From JAMBLL01 sp964387145 (GTDB lineage Bacteria; Actinomycetota; Acidimicrobiia; Spongiisociales; UBA5794): DNA of 64,000 nt. Below are positions 1 through 8,216 of this stretch, in pieces (position 1 is the stretch's first letter; the number at the start of each line of letters is the position of its first letter). Below the pieces are notes generated by a model. That model saw nothing but the letters and a program-made list of their open reading frames with translations, made no database searches and had not been told where the DNA came from. The stretch is from contig CAYLVM010000001.1 of NCBI GenBank assembly GCA_964387145.1, positions 55,321-119,320 on the forward strand, read 5' to 3'. The translations under genes were made by a program, and so were the position numbers.

Positions 1-1055
1 AGGAGCCGGACCGATGCGATACCGAGGTCGTGAAGGATCTGAGCGTCGACACCGTAGTGGCGTGCATCGTCGGCGTGCCCGATCTGGCGGTTGGCGTCCA
101 CGGTATCGAGTCCTTGCTCCTGAAGGTCGTAGGCTGCGATCTTGTCGAGGATCCCGATCCCTCTGCCTTCATGGGCGGCGTTGTACACGATCACACCCTC
201 ACCGGCCTCGGATATGAGTCGCATGGCCTCGTTGAGCTGGGAACCACAGTCGCAGCGAAGCGAACCGAAAACGTCACCGGTCAAACACACGGAGTGAATC
301 CGGGTGAGAACGTTCTCTCTCCCGTCGAGAGAACCCATCGTCAACGCAACATGAGGGCTGTCATCGGTCTGGGCCTGATAGCCGATCAAGGTGAACTCAC
401 CGTAGCGGGTCGGAAGCGTGGCTTGGGACTGGCGCCTCACGAGGTTCTCGGTCCTCCACCGATAGGCGACGAGGTCGTCGATCGAGATCATGACCATGTC
501 ATGGTCTCGCGCGAACTCCATCAGCGTCTCTCCGCGCGCCATCGTCCCGTCGTCGTTGACGATCTCACACAGCACACCAGCAGGAAAGAGGCCACACAGC
601 CTGGCAAGGTCGACTGCTGCCTCCGTATGGCCCTGGCGAGAGAGGACACCGCCTTCGAGGCTACGCAGCGGAAAGATGTGCCCTGGTCGACTGAAGTCGG
701 ACGGCTTGGCAGAGGGATCGACAACGGCTCGGATCGTTCGCGCACGGTCGGGGGCGGAGATGCCCGTTGTGGTGCCCTTCAGATAGTCGATCGACACCGT
801 GAACGCCGTGTTGTGAGCTTCGGTGTTGTCGATCACCATCAGTGGCAACTCGAGCTCGTCGAGTCGCTCCCCGGTGGTGGGAAGACATATCAGGCCCGAT
901 GTGTAGCGAACCATGAAGGCGATACGCTCCGGCGTGACCTTCTCAGCAGCGATGATCAGGTCACCCTCGTTCTCTCGATCCTCGTTGTCGACGACGAGAA
1001 CGAACTCGCCGCGACGCATAGCGTCGAGTGCTTCGGGGATCGTCGCGAGCTTCAT
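1..1055 (-). CDS. ribBA: RibBA: bifunctional DHBP synthase / GTP cyclohydrolase II (3' end cut by window)
   Basis: Makes both riboflavin precursors: 3,4-dihydroxy-2-butanone-4-phosphate from ribulose-5-phosphate (N-terminal half) and the pyrimidine from GTP (C-terminal half). The minus strand encodes an N-terminus with an AMRRGEFVLVVDDEDRENEGD-type acidic loop, typical of RibB, then a C-terminal half with the GTP cyclohydrolase II zinc motif (CLTGDVFGSLRCDCGSQL, three Cys) and the NAAHEGRGIGI segment. At least 351 residues are present and the frame runs off the left edge, so the stop is missing. ATG start overlaps the ribE stop by 4 bp (ATGA), indicating translational coupling as the third gene of the FMN-controlled rib operon. 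The family identification is secure. Confidence 0.95.
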   Translation of the reverse strand, partial: MKLATIPEALDAMRRGEFVLVVDNEDRENEGDLIIAAEKVTPERIAFMVRYTSGLICLPTTGERLDELELPLMVIDNTEAHNTAFTVSIDYLKGTTTGISAPDRARTIRAVVDPSAKPSDFSRPGHIFPLRSLEGGVLSRQGHTEAAVDLARLCGLFPAGVLCEIVNDDGTMARGETLMEFARDHDMVMISIDDLVAYRWRTENLVRRQSQATLPTRYGEFTLIGYQAQTDDSPHVALTMGSLDGRENVLTRIHSVCLTGDVFGSLRCDCGSQLNEAMRLISEAGEGVIVYNAAHEGRGIGILDKIAAYDLQEQGLDTVDANRQIGHADDARHYGVDAQILHDLGIASVRL

Positions 1056-1660
1056 CGTGACGCTCCGATCATGCGTTCGACGTACTTGGCGATGACGTCG
1101 ACTTCCAGGTTGACGGCGGTACCGGGCTGTGCTTCACCGAGCACGGTCACGGCAAGCGTGTGCGGGATCAGGACGATCTCGAACCATTGTGTGGGTTCTC
1201 CTGGGTCGCTGACCGCCGTGACGGTGAGGCTCGTACCGTCCACGGTGATCGAGCCCTTCTCGACCACGTAGCGCCCGAGTGCCTGGGGGAACTCGATGTG
1301 CATGCGCGATGCGTCTCCTTCCGCTTCGATCGAACGGACGTACCCGACGCCATCGACGTGGCCTTGCACGATGTGGCCGTCGAATCGGCCTTCAGCGGGC
1401 ATCGGTCGCTCGAGGTTCACCGAGTCACATGCCGTGAGCGATCCGATCGTGGTGCGTTCGAGTGTCTCTTGGACGGCGTCGACCGTGAACGATCCTTCTC
1501 CGCGTTTCGTCACGGTGAGACAGACCCCGTTGACCGAGACCGAATCCCCGATACCGAGTCCCGTGAGGCTGGACGATGCGTCGATCGTCACCTTCCGGCC
1601 CTTGGGGATGTCCGCGATCAGGGTGACCGTTCCGAGTTCGGAGACGATTCCGGTGAACAT
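1052..1660 (-). CDS. ribE: Riboflavin synthase alpha chain
   Basis: Dismutates two 6,7-dimethyl-8-ribityllumazine molecules into riboflavin. The 202-residue protein begins MFTGIVSELG, the near-universal start of the family, and shows the expected internal duplication of two lumazine-binding barrels (about residues 1-95 and 96-190; the second has the VEKGSITVDGTSLTV segment). A strong AGGAGG Shine-Dalgarno sits about 7 nt before the ATG. The start shares one base with the ribD stop (TGATG), so it is probably coupled to ribD, and it overlaps ribBA by 4 bp. Also called ribC in some nomenclatures. Confidence 0.96.
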   Translation of the reverse strand: MFTGIVSELGTVTLIADIPKGRKVTIDASSSLTGLGIGDSVSVNGVCLTVTKRGEGSFTVDAVQETLERTTIGSLTACDSVNLERPMPAEGRFDGHIVQGHVDGVGYVRSIEAEGDASRMHIEFPQALGRYVVEKGSITVDGTSLTVTAVSDPGEPTQWFEIVLIPHTLAVTVLGEAQPGTAVNLEVDVIAKYVERMIGASR

Positions 1661-2706
1661 CAGTTCCTACCTCCTAGATGAGCGATGATCCTGACGTCAG
1701 AGCCGATGCTGCGAACGTCGGTGATCTCGAGTGGTATCGCCTCGGCGATCGTTGCGAACACCCCTCCGACTGCTGGAAGGCCGGTCCCGGCTGCGAGTTT
1801 CGCTCCGATGTAGACGACGAGTTCATCGACCTCACCCGAGTCGAGAAAGGATCGAGCGATCCTGGCTCCACCTTCGACGAGCACCGAGCGGATCCCTTCA
1901 TCACCCAGGCGATCGAGTACTCCCTCGATAGCAGCTCCCGATGCCTCGGTTCCTTGGATCACGAGCGGGTTCCGTTCCGAGAGACGTGCCATCGCGGGAA
2001 GCTCGGAAGATCCCTTGAGTATCACCGGCCTCGGCTGCGGGCCGTCGTACCCATCGAGGCGAACGGTGAGTTGGGGGTCGTCGTTGCGCAGCGTCCCAGC
2101 GCCGACGAGAACCGCGTCGTGGGCCGCACGGAGCCGATGGGCATCTCGACGTGCCGGGAGTTGGGTGATCCACTGCGACGTGGTGTCTGCTGCAGCGATC
2201 TGGCCGTCGAGGGTCATCGCGAGTTTCAGTGTCACGAAGGGTGTGCCGGCGCGCCGGTTCGCGAAGTACACGGGGTCGTTCGCCTCGATGACAGGTGACA
2301 GGTCGCTCTCGATGACGTCGATACCTGCATCTCGGAGGCGTGTGATCCCAGCACCGCGAACCTGTGCGTCGGGATCGCGAGTTCCCACGATGACCCGTGA
2401 GATCCCTGCGTCGATGATGGCATCGGTGCATGGCGGTGTTCGACCGTGGTGGTCGCATGGCTCGAGGGTCACGATCATCGTGTGGCCCGAAACGTCGTCG
2501 AGGCCTTCGAGCGCGAGCCGCTCGGCGTGGGGTGTTCCGGGTCCCTCGTGGGCCGCGACCGAGAGAACCGCACCCTGGGGGTTGACGATGACGGCACCGA
2601 CCCGTGGATTGGGATGCGGAAGCGTCGTTGCAGTTGCCTGCAACGCACGACGCATCAACTGATCCACGTCCGTGCCGTCGAGTTGGTTGTCGACAGCGCG
2701 ACGCAT
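1660..2706 (-). CDS. ribD: RibD: diaminohydroxyphosphoribosylaminopyrimidine deaminase / uracil reductase
   Basis: Performs the second and third steps of riboflavin synthesis. The N-terminal deaminase has the zinc signature H60-A-E62 and the PC84-(8)-C93 pair (residues 83-93); the C-terminal reductase begins near residue 145 (PFVTLKLAMTLDGQIA). Length 348, normal for the fusion. I chose the ATG preceded by GAAAGGGG because everything upstream in frame belongs to the FMN riboswitch; a longer open frame reaches 2910 but is riboswitch and repeat DNA. First gene of ribD-ribE-ribBA. Regulation by FMN through the upstream aptamer is expected. Confidence 0.95.
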   Translation of the reverse strand: MRRAVDNQLDGTDVDQLMRRALQATATTLPHPNPRVGAVIVNPQGAVLSVAAHEGPGTPHAERLALEGLDDVSGHTMIVTLEPCDHHGRTPPCTDAIIDAGISRVIVGTRDPDAQVRGAGITRLRDAGIDVIESDLSPVIEANDPVYFANRRAGTPFVTLKLAMTLDGQIAAADTTSQWITQLPARRDAHRLRAAHDAVLVGAGTLRNDDPQLTVRLDGYDGPQPRPVILKGSSELPAMARLSERNPLVIQGTEASGAAIEGVLDRLGDEGIRSVLVEGGARIARSFLDSGEVDELVVYIGAKLAAGTGLPAVGGVFATIAEAIPLEITDVRSIGSDVRIIAHLGGRN

Positions 2707-2716
2707 CAAGCGTCCC

Positions 2717-2827
2717 CTTTCTTCCATCCGGACTTTCACCGTCGACTCCGGATTTCCACCGGATCGGCCCCGTAGTGGGGTTCGCGGGCTTTGACCGCCG
2801 GTCGGGAGTTGCTCCCTGCCCCGAAAG
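2717..2827 (-). promoter_or_regulatory. FMN riboswitch (RFN element) upstream of ribD
   Basis: The minus strand carries the conserved RFN core in order: a closing helix strand CTTTC, the GGGGCAGGG block, the ACTCCCGACCGGCGGT block, AAAGCCCGCGA, the GATCCGGTGGAAATCCGG arm, CGACGGTGAAAGTCCGGATG, and the closing strand GAAAG. These are the hallmark blocks of the FMN aptamer. The closing helix ends only 10 nt before the ribD ATG and its 3' strand abuts the GGGG of the ribosome-binding site, so control is probably translational. I see no separate terminator or sequestering hairpin between aptamer and start codon. Confidence 0.95.
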
Positions 2828-2849
2828 AGGTATGTGGCACATACGGTAG

Positions 2850-2870
2850 TGCCTGGTACTTGGTATCCGG
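2850..2870 (-). repeat. Short heptamer repeat, inverted partner of the 3035 array
   Basis: On the minus strand three heptads run in tandem: CCGGATA, CCAAGTA, CCAGGCA. The 15 bp at 2852-2866 are the exact reverse complement of 3060-3074, so this and the larger array form an inverted pair with about 190 bp between them. It lies directly upstream of the FMN aptamer. Confidence 0.8.
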
Positions 2871-3034
2871 AACCCGGAAGAGAGCAACCCGACCGAGCGC
2901 GGAGTGCCAAGGCGACGGGCGAAGAGGGAGCAGTTGTCCTCCGTTCACCACTTACCGAGAGAAGCGGAACGTTCAGGAACAGTCAGGTGTCCCGGCTGCG
3001 AGCTGTCGACCCGCCGACCGGGTCCCCTGAGCCT

Positions 3035-3078
3035 CCAAGTACCAAATACCAAGTACCAAATACCAAGTACCAGGTACC
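3035..3078. repeat. Heptameric tandem repeat (CCARRTA)x6
   Basis: Six perfect-phase 7-bp units: CCAAGTA, CCAAATA, CCAAGTA, CCAAATA, CCAAGTA, CCAGGTA. The array fills the gap between the response-regulator stop codon and the rib leader. The rest of the gap (2871-3034) holds no open frame I would defend and no clear promoter. The unit is reminiscent of short tandemly repeated heptamers described in cyanobacteria, but no relationship is shown here. Confidence 0.85.
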
Positions 3079-3079
3079 T

Positions 3080-4006
3080 CTACGTCCGCCTATCCACCTG
3101 GTAGTTCGTGCCGGGGGTTCGCTTCGCGACTTCCTTCATCTCGGATGCCACTGCAGAAGCTTCCCACTCGCTCGAAAGGCTCTTGTGTTCCGCCGTGGCG
3201 ACACCCATCGAGAGAGAACAGATCGGGAACGCGTGCCGCTCTCCCCTTCTGTCTGTCACCTCGATGTAGCCCTGGAGTGCATCGGCTGTGTCATAGTGTT
3301 CGAGGATGCCGTCGTCGAACGTCACGACGACCTCATCACAGAACGGCTTCATGTTCTCGGCTCGTACGATGGCGACGAAGTCGTCACCACCGACGTGACC
3401 GATGAACGCATCCTGCTCCCCCGCAACAGCAGCCGCATTCAGCAGCACTTTTGCAGTGAACTTGATGACCAGGTCCCCTCGCATGAATCCGTAGTGGTCG
3501 TTGAATGCCTTGAAGTTGTCGAGGTCGGCGTGGACGAGAGCGAACGGATCTCCCTGTGCCACGCGGTCTTCGAGCTCGGCCGCGATGCGAAAGTTCCCGG
3601 GCAGGCCGGTCAGTGGGGAGAGATCGCGCATCTGTTGGGATCGCCGCAACACGGTCTTGACCCTCGCGATCAACTCTTCGAGGTCGAACGGTTTGGTGAT
3701 GTAGTCGTCTGCGCCGAGGTCGAGGCCCCGCACACGGTCCTCAGCGAGACTCCTTGCCGTGAGGACGATGACCGGGATATTCGCCGTGGGCGGATCGCTG
3801 CGCATGCGCCTCAGGACGGTGAGTCCGTCGATCTCTGGCATCATCACGTCAAGAAGCATCAGATCCGGGGGGGCCGCTGCTGCCTTCTCGAGGGCCTCTC
3901 TGCCGCCGCCTGCGAGTTCGACCTCATAGCCGTCGAGTTCGAGGTTCAAACGCACGAACTGGAGAATGTCGGGGTCGTCATCCACGATGAGAATCCGCTC
4001 AGCCAT
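3080..4006 (-). CDS. Response regulator with degenerate GGDEF output domain
   Basis: Residues 1-120 form a CheY-like receiver: acidic pocket D9-D10-D11, phospho-acceptor D53 (in LMLLDVMMPE), conserved T83 and K105 (TKPF). After a short linker, residues 130-300 are a diguanylate-cyclase-like domain with LTGLPGN and LVHADLDNFKAFND, but the signature loop reads GGDDF rather than GGDEF/GGEEF, so c-di-GMP synthesis is uncertain; such domains may bind GTP or act as protein switches. No histidine kinase lies nearby. Its start overlaps the rpe stop by one base, an unexpected partner for a housekeeping gene. 308 residues, soluble. Confidence 0.85.
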   Translation of the reverse strand: MAERILIVDDDPDILQFVRLNLELDGYEVELAGGGREALEKAAAAPPDLMLLDVMMPEIDGLTVLRRMRSDPPTANIPVIVLTARSLAEDRVRGLDLGADDYITKPFDLEELIARVKTVLRRSQQMRDLSPLTGLPGNFRIAAELEDRVAQGDPFALVHADLDNFKAFNDHYGFMRGDLVIKFTAKVLLNAAAVAGEQDAFIGHVGGDDFVAIVRAENMKPFCDEVVVTFDDGILEHYDTADALQGYIEVTDRRGERHAFPICSLSMGVATAEHKSLSSEWEASAVASEMKEVAKRTPGTNYQVDRRT

Positions 4007-4674
4007 CAGCTTTCAGCACCTACGATCGATCTCAGTTCCTGTACCGTGCTCAGGGGATCATCGGCTCCGAACACCGATGATCCCGCAACGAACACGTTGG
4101 CGCCTGCGGAGCGCGCCTGGCCCGCCGTCTGGAGGTTGATGCCTCCGTCGACCTGTATATCGGCGGGAAGTGCCCGCGAGTCAACGGATTCTCTCAACGA
4201 CCGGATCTTTGGGAGGACGGCATCGATGAAGTGTTGACCACCAAAGCCGGGTTCGACGCTCATGACGACCACCATCGAGCAGAGATCGAGGTAAGGATCG
4301 ATGGAAGCGACCGGCGTCGAAGGATTCACGACGAGACCGAAATCGAGACCGAGATCGCCAGCCTCTATAGCGACGGGCGTAGGATCCGGTACGGCTTCGA
4401 TGTGGACGGTGACACCGTCCGCACCGGCCTCTTTGAACGCACCGAGGTACCGCAGAGGGTCGGTGATCATGAGATGGCAGTCCAGGTACAGGTCTGTTGC
4501 GCCACGCAGGGAGCGGATCACCGGAGGCCCGAGCGAGATGTTCGGAACGAAGTGGCCGTCCATCACATCGACGTGGAGCATGTCGATGTCACCGGCAATC
4601 ACGGCGATCGAGTCGGCGAGATAGGCGAAATCAGCTGCAAGTATGGACGGTGCGATTGCGATACGATTCGTCAT
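4006..4674 (-). CDS. rpe: Ribulose-phosphate 3-epimerase
   Basis: Interconverts ribulose-5-phosphate and xylulose-5-phosphate; the former is also the RibB substrate, so placement next to the rib genes is sensible. TIM barrel of 222 residues with APSILAADF at the N-terminus, the metal-site HVDVMDGHFVPN motif, MSVEPGFGGQ, and the QVDGGIN phosphate-binding segment. The ATG lacks a Shine-Dalgarno but has TACACT 8 nt upstream, consistent with a leaderless transcript. It is divergent from ppk2. Confidence 0.96.
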   Translation of the reverse strand: MTNRIAIAPSILAADFAYLADSIAVIAGDIDMLHVDVMDGHFVPNISLGPPVIRSLRGATDLYLDCHLMITDPLRYLGAFKEAGADGVTVHIEAVPDPTPVAIEAGDLGLDFGLVVNPSTPVASIDPYLDLCSMVVVMSVEPGFGGQHFIDAVLPKIRSLRESVDSRALPADIQVDGGINLQTAGQARSAGANVFVAGSSVFGADDPLSTVQELRSIVGAES

Positions 4675-4688
4675 CGTGTGCGAGTGTA
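4675..4688 (-). promoter_or_regulatory. Putative -10 element for leaderless rpe
   Basis: TACACT on the minus strand ends 8 nt before the rpe ATG, and no ribosome-binding site is visible. No good -35 hexamer is seen. Confidence 0.45.
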
Positions 4689-4725
4689 TCGGGTTGCTGC
4701 GCCGCCGAGGAGGAGGAAGACGTCT

Positions 4726-5532
4726 GTGGACAGATATCGAGTAGAACCGGGTGGTCGATTCTCTTTGGCGACTGTCGATCCGAGAGATCGTTCAGCCTTC
4801 CCCGATCTGACCAAGTCGACAAGCGTTGCGGAACTCCAAGCGATGCGTAGACACCTCGCGGAACTGCAGCGGCTGTTGTGGGCGGATGCGCGTCACGCGG
4901 TTCTCGTCGTGCTCCAAGCCATGGATACGGGGGGCAAAGACGGCACGATCCGCAAGGTGTTCAGCGGCGTGAACCCTCAAGGTATCGATGTGAGGGGTTT
5001 CGGTGTTCCCAGCGACCTCGAACGTGACCACGACTACCTGTGGCGTGTTCACCACCAAACGCCACGCAAGGGACGCATCGGGGTCTTCAACCGCTCGCAC
5101 TACGAAGACGTCCTCGTGGTGCGGGTCAACGAGCTCGTCCCCCGGGAGCGCTGGCAGAAGCGTTACCGCCACATCAGGGAGTTCGAAGCGATGCTGGGCG
5201 ATGAGGGCACCACGATCGTCAAGATCATGCTGCACATCTCGTTGGACGAGCAGAAGAAACGTCTTCAGGCGAGGCTCGACGACCCGTCCAAGAACTACAA
5301 GTTCAATCCGTCCGATCTCGATTCGCGCGCGCGGTGGGATGACTACATGGCCGCCTACGAGGATGCTGTCAACGAGACGTCCACCGATAGTGCCCCGTGG
5401 TACGTCGTGCCCGCCGACCGCAAGTGGCACCGAAACCTCGTCATATCTCGGATACTCATCGACACGCTCGAGTCACTCGACCTATCGTATCCGGACCCCG
5501 AGCACGACCTGTCCTCGATCGAGATCATCTGA
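4726..5532 (+). CDS. ppk2: PPK2-family polyphosphate:nucleotide phosphotransferase
   Basis: Transfers phosphate between polyphosphate and nucleotides (NDP or NMP). The core has the PPK2 Walker A AMDTGGKDGTIRKV (about residues 64-77), the Walker B-like FNRSHYEDVLVVRV, and the C-terminal SPAWYVVPADRKWHRN-type lid segment (here APWYVVPADRKWHRN). I chose the GTG start because GGAGGAGG lies about 10 nt upstream; longer in-frame sequence would run antisense through rpe. 268 residues. It stands alone on the plus strand between two minus-strand operon segments. The direction of the reaction and the nucleotide preference cannot be read from motifs alone. Confidence 0.9.
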   Translation: MDRYRVEPGGRFSLATVDPRDRSAFPDLTKSTSVAELQAMRRHLAELQRLLWADARHAVLVVLQAMDTGGKDGTIRKVFSGVNPQGIDVRGFGVPSDLERDHDYLWRVHHQTPRKGRIGVFNRSHYEDVLVVRVNELVPRERWQKRYRHIREFEAMLGDEGTTIVKIMLHISLDEQKKRLQARLDDPSKNYKFNPSDLDSRARWDDYMAAYEDAVNETSTDSAPWYVVPADRKWHRNLVISRILIDTLESLDLSYPDPEHDLSSIEII

Positions 5533-5546
5533 CGCCCCATGGGCGT
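5532..5546. terminator. Small palindrome between convergent ppk2 and rsmB
   Basis: ACGCCC-CAT-GGGCGT forms a 6-bp stem in the 14-bp gap between the two converging stop codons. It lacks a T-tract, so terminator activity is only a possibility. Confidence 0.3.
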
Positions 5547-6755
5547 TCAGCGGTCGAAGGTAGCGATGAACATCCCATCGGTGCCGGTCGTGTGAGGGGC
5601 CAGGAGAACGCCGTCCCCCCACGGTTCACCGATCGCGGTCTCGGGTCTCGACGCCCCGAGGCCGGCGATGACCTCGACCGTCTCTTGCGGGAACACCGTA
5701 CAGACGCTGTAGACGAGTCGACCACCCGGCCGGACGATGCGCAACGCTTCGATGAGCATCCGTCGTTGGATCTCGCCGAGCCTCGCTGAAGAACCTGGGT
5801 CGATGCGGTGTCGAATCTCTGGCCGACGACGCAGCGTGCCGATCCCTGTGCACGGTGCGTCGAGGAGAACCCTGTCGAAGGACGCGTCTTGGAAGGGCGG
5901 AGCTGTGGCATCAGCAACGACCCATATCGTGTTGGCGAGGGTGCCTGAACGCTTGCGGGCACTGGTGAGCCGTCGCTGATGCACGTCACAGGCGACCACC
6001 AGGCCGTTCGGTTCACACCGCTCTGCGATGATACGTGTCTTGCCCCCAGGGGCGGCTGCGAGGTCGGCAACGCGTGCACCCGTTGCCACGTCGAGGGCAT
6101 CGACCACGGCGACGGAGGCTGGATCGATGATGTCGATGGCGTTGGCAGCCGCCAGTGCACCGACCGTCGTGTCGTGTCGAACGTAGCCCGTCCCCGCAAC
6201 ACCTGTTGCACTACCGCGATCGAGCCCATCACGCGATCTGATCCCCGTCAGCGGTGGCGTGTTCGAGGCGGCGATGAACGCGTCTGTTTCGTCGCCGAAG
6301 ACGGAGGTAAGCCGCTCGTACAGCCACTGAGGCATCCCGGCGTACACGTCGGACGGTACCGGTTCATCCACGCGACGGGCGATGGTTCGCAGCACGCCGT
6401 TCACGAACCCTGCCGCACGATGCCTTCCAAGTTCCCTGACGGCCTCGACCGACTGGGACACCGCACTGTGCGCAGGGCGACGCAGATACCGTAGCTCGGC
6501 CGTTCCGATCCGAAGGACCGACAGCACGTCGTCTTGGATCCGGTCGATCGGTCTCGATGTCGCTCCAGTGATCGCTTCGTCGATGGATGGAAGATAGCGA
6601 AGGGTCTCGAACACGAGGCGCTGGTAGAGGCCCCTGTCGAGAGAGGGGCTGGTCTTCTGATTGGACACCACGATGTTGCTATATGCACCTTCGGCAAGGA
6701 CACGATGGAGTGCCCTCGCAGCAAGAGCCCGTGTCGAGAGCCCCTCAGTCGGCAT
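5547..6755 (-). CDS. rsmB: 16S rRNA m5C967 methyltransferase RsmB (Sun family)
   Basis: Methylates a cytosine in 16S rRNA using SAM. Residues 1-140 are the NusB-like RNA-binding domain; the remainder is a Rossmann methyltransferase with motif I DLAAAPGGKT, the PC motif in LLDAPCTGIGTLRRRPEI, and the catalytic-Cys segment YSVCTVFPQET. 402 residues, slightly short of the usual 430-460. The ATG lies inside the 3' end of fmt (11-bp overlap), matching the widespread def-fmt-rsmB order. Confidence 0.93.
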   Translation of the reverse strand: MPTEGLSTRALAARALHRVLAEGAYSNIVVSNQKTSPSLDRGLYQRLVFETLRYLPSIDEAITGATSRPIDRIQDDVLSVLRIGTAELRYLRRPAHSAVSQSVEAVRELGRHRAAGFVNGVLRTIARRVDEPVPSDVYAGMPQWLYERLTSVFGDETDAFIAASNTPPLTGIRSRDGLDRGSATGVAGTGYVRHDTTVGALAAANAIDIIDPASVAVVDALDVATGARVADLAAAPGGKTRIIAERCEPNGLVVACDVHQRRLTSARKRSGTLANTIWVVADATAPPFQDASFDRVLLDAPCTGIGTLRRRPEIRHRIDPGSSARLGEIQRRMLIEALRIVRPGGRLVYSVCTVFPQETVEVIAGLGASRPETAIGEPWGDGVLLAPHTTGTDGMFIATFDR

Positions 6756-7665
6756 CTGTGCCGAACGACGTCGGCTCTCCCCGCCTGCCGTTCATCCAGG
6801 CAACCCCGCTCATCGGTCCTTTGCCCGGTGGCTGGATGGTGATGAGTTCCAGAGAGCCATTCGAGAAACCTGCGACGACGGAGTCATCGATGAGTTCGAC
6901 ACGGCCGGGCACGACCGAAGGTGAAGCTACGCGTGCGCGATGCACCCTGAGATGCCCCTCTTCGATGCGTATCCAGGCACCCGGCCTCGGGGAGAATGCG
7001 CGGACTGCACGATCGGCGGTGGTCGACGTCATGTCCTGGCTGAGGCGTGCATCCTCCTTCGTCAACTTCCTGGCGTGCGTTCCTCCGCTTGCCAGCTGGG
7101 GAACAGGCCGGCGACGTCCGTTGAGGTAGTCCGGCAACGTGGAGTCGACCAGTGAAGCTCCGAGGTGAGACAGTCGCGCTGTCAGTGTGCCTCCGGTCTC
7201 GTTCGGTCCGATCGGTGTCGCGATCTCACCCAGGATGGGGCCCGTGTCGAGACCGTCGTCGATCTTCATCAAGGTGACTCCGGTCATTTCATCACCGTAC
7301 GCGATCGCCCGTTCCACGGGTGCTGCTCCTCGCCACCGAGGGAGCAGAGAGAAGTGAACGTTCAGGAACCCGTATGGCAAGAGCGCCAACATGGCAGGTG
7401 TGAGGATTCGTCCAAACGCCACGACGAGGCCGATCGACGGGCGGACACTCGCCAACACGTCGAAGAGTTCTTCACTATCGCCGGGCTGTGCAACGGTCAG
7501 GCCGAACTGCTCGGCCGCCACTTTCACCGGAGGTGACACTTTCGTCGAACCACGGCCTGCTCGACGGTCTGGCTGAGTGATCACGAGGTCGACGTCCTCG
7601 ACGTCACAGAAGGCAGCCAGACTCGGTACCGCCGCTGCAGGAGACCCGAGGAATACGCCTGCCAT
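6745..7665 (-). CDS. fmt: Methionyl-tRNA formyltransferase
   Basis: Formylates initiator Met-tRNA. The N-terminal formyltransferase domain (residues 1-185) has NVHFSLLPRWRGAAPVERAI with the catalytic Asn-His, and the TGVTLMKIDDGLDTGPIL segment with the catalytic Asp; the C-terminal OB-like tRNA-binding domain follows. 306 residues. The ATG shares a base with the def stop (TGATG). Upstream in-frame sequence would be antisense to def and is excluded. Confidence 0.95.
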   Translation of the reverse strand: MAGVFLGSPAAAVPSLAAFCDVEDVDLVITQPDRRAGRGSTKVSPPVKVAAEQFGLTVAQPGDSEELFDVLASVRPSIGLVVAFGRILTPAMLALLPYGFLNVHFSLLPRWRGAAPVERAIAYGDEMTGVTLMKIDDGLDTGPILGEIATPIGPNETGGTLTARLSHLGASLVDSTLPDYLNGRRRPVPQLASGGTHARKLTKEDARLSQDMTSTTADRAVRAFSPRPGAWIRIEEGHLRVHRARVASPSVVPGRVELIDDSVVAGFSNGSLELITIQPPGKGPMSGVAWMNGRRGEPTSFGTDAD

Positions 7666-8168
7666 CAGAACGCCTGTCCGATTCCGAGTGATTCCTCCCG
7701 GAGTTCCTTGAGCGCCTGCTTCTTGACTCGTTGACCGAGCCGCGAGAGCAGAAGCATGCCGTCGAGATGGTCGATCTCGTGCTGGAGTACCCGCCCCATG
7801 AGCTCGTCCCCATCGTATGCAACCGGACGGCCCGCTGCGTCGACCCCTTCCACCACGACGTAGTCGAATCGCTTGATCGTCCAGTACTTGCCAGGAACCG
7901 ACAGGCACCCCTCTTCGAACTTCCACTTCCCTTCGGTGTCGACGATCGAAGGGTTGACCATGACGAACGGGCCTTCGCCGACGTCCGCCACGAACAGGCG
8001 CTTCGAGACGCCGATCTGGGGCGCAGCGAGCCCAACGCCTGGAGCGTCGTACATCGTATCGAGCATGTCGTCGACCAGACGGGCGAGGTCGTCGTCGAAC
8101 ACCGTGACCGCCGATGTGGTCATGCTCAGCACGGGGTCGGGAAAGGTCCGTATGGGGTAGATCGCCAT
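7665..8168 (-). CDS. def: Peptide deformylase
   Basis: Removes the N-formyl group from nascent proteins; metal-dependent. All three signatures are present: GVGLAAPQIG, EGCLSVPG (metal Cys) and QHEIDHLDG (two metal His and catalytic Glu). I chose the second ATG (MAIYPIRTF), 167 residues, because family members start here and TAGCCT sits 7 nt upstream as a leaderless -10; an in-frame ATG 30 bp earlier is possible. Followed by fmt with a 1-bp overlap. Confidence 0.95.
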   Translation of the reverse strand: MAIYPIRTFPDPVLSMTTSAVTVFDDDLARLVDDMLDTMYDAPGVGLAAPQIGVSKRLFVADVGEGPFVMVNPSIVDTEGKWKFEEGCLSVPGKYWTIKRFDYVVVEGVDAAGRPVAYDGDELMGRVLQHEIDHLDGMLLLSRLGQRVKKQALKELREESLGIGQAF

Positions 8169-8181
8169 CGGTAGGAGGCTA
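8169..8181 (-). promoter_or_regulatory. Putative -10 element for leaderless def
   Basis: TAGCCT on the minus strand ends 7 nt before the def ATG, and there is no proper Shine-Dalgarno. It would give def-fmt-rsmB its own promoter downstream of priA. Confidence 0.45.
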
Positions 8182-8216
8182 CCTGGGTGCAAGGTCATGT
8201 GTCGGTGAATCCTGGC

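Noticed and set aside
30..1271. Plus-strand open frame of about 413 codons
   Set aside because: Antisense to ribBA and ribE, both recognised by conserved motifs; no family resemblance and no RBS context.
3035..3078. CRISPR-like array
   Set aside because: Units are 7 bp, contiguous, without spacers, and no cas genes are present.
2834..4237. Long plus-strand open frame of about 467 codons
   Set aside because: It runs antisense through the response regulator and the repeat region, resembles no protein family, and follows from the GC-rich third positions of the minus-strand gene.
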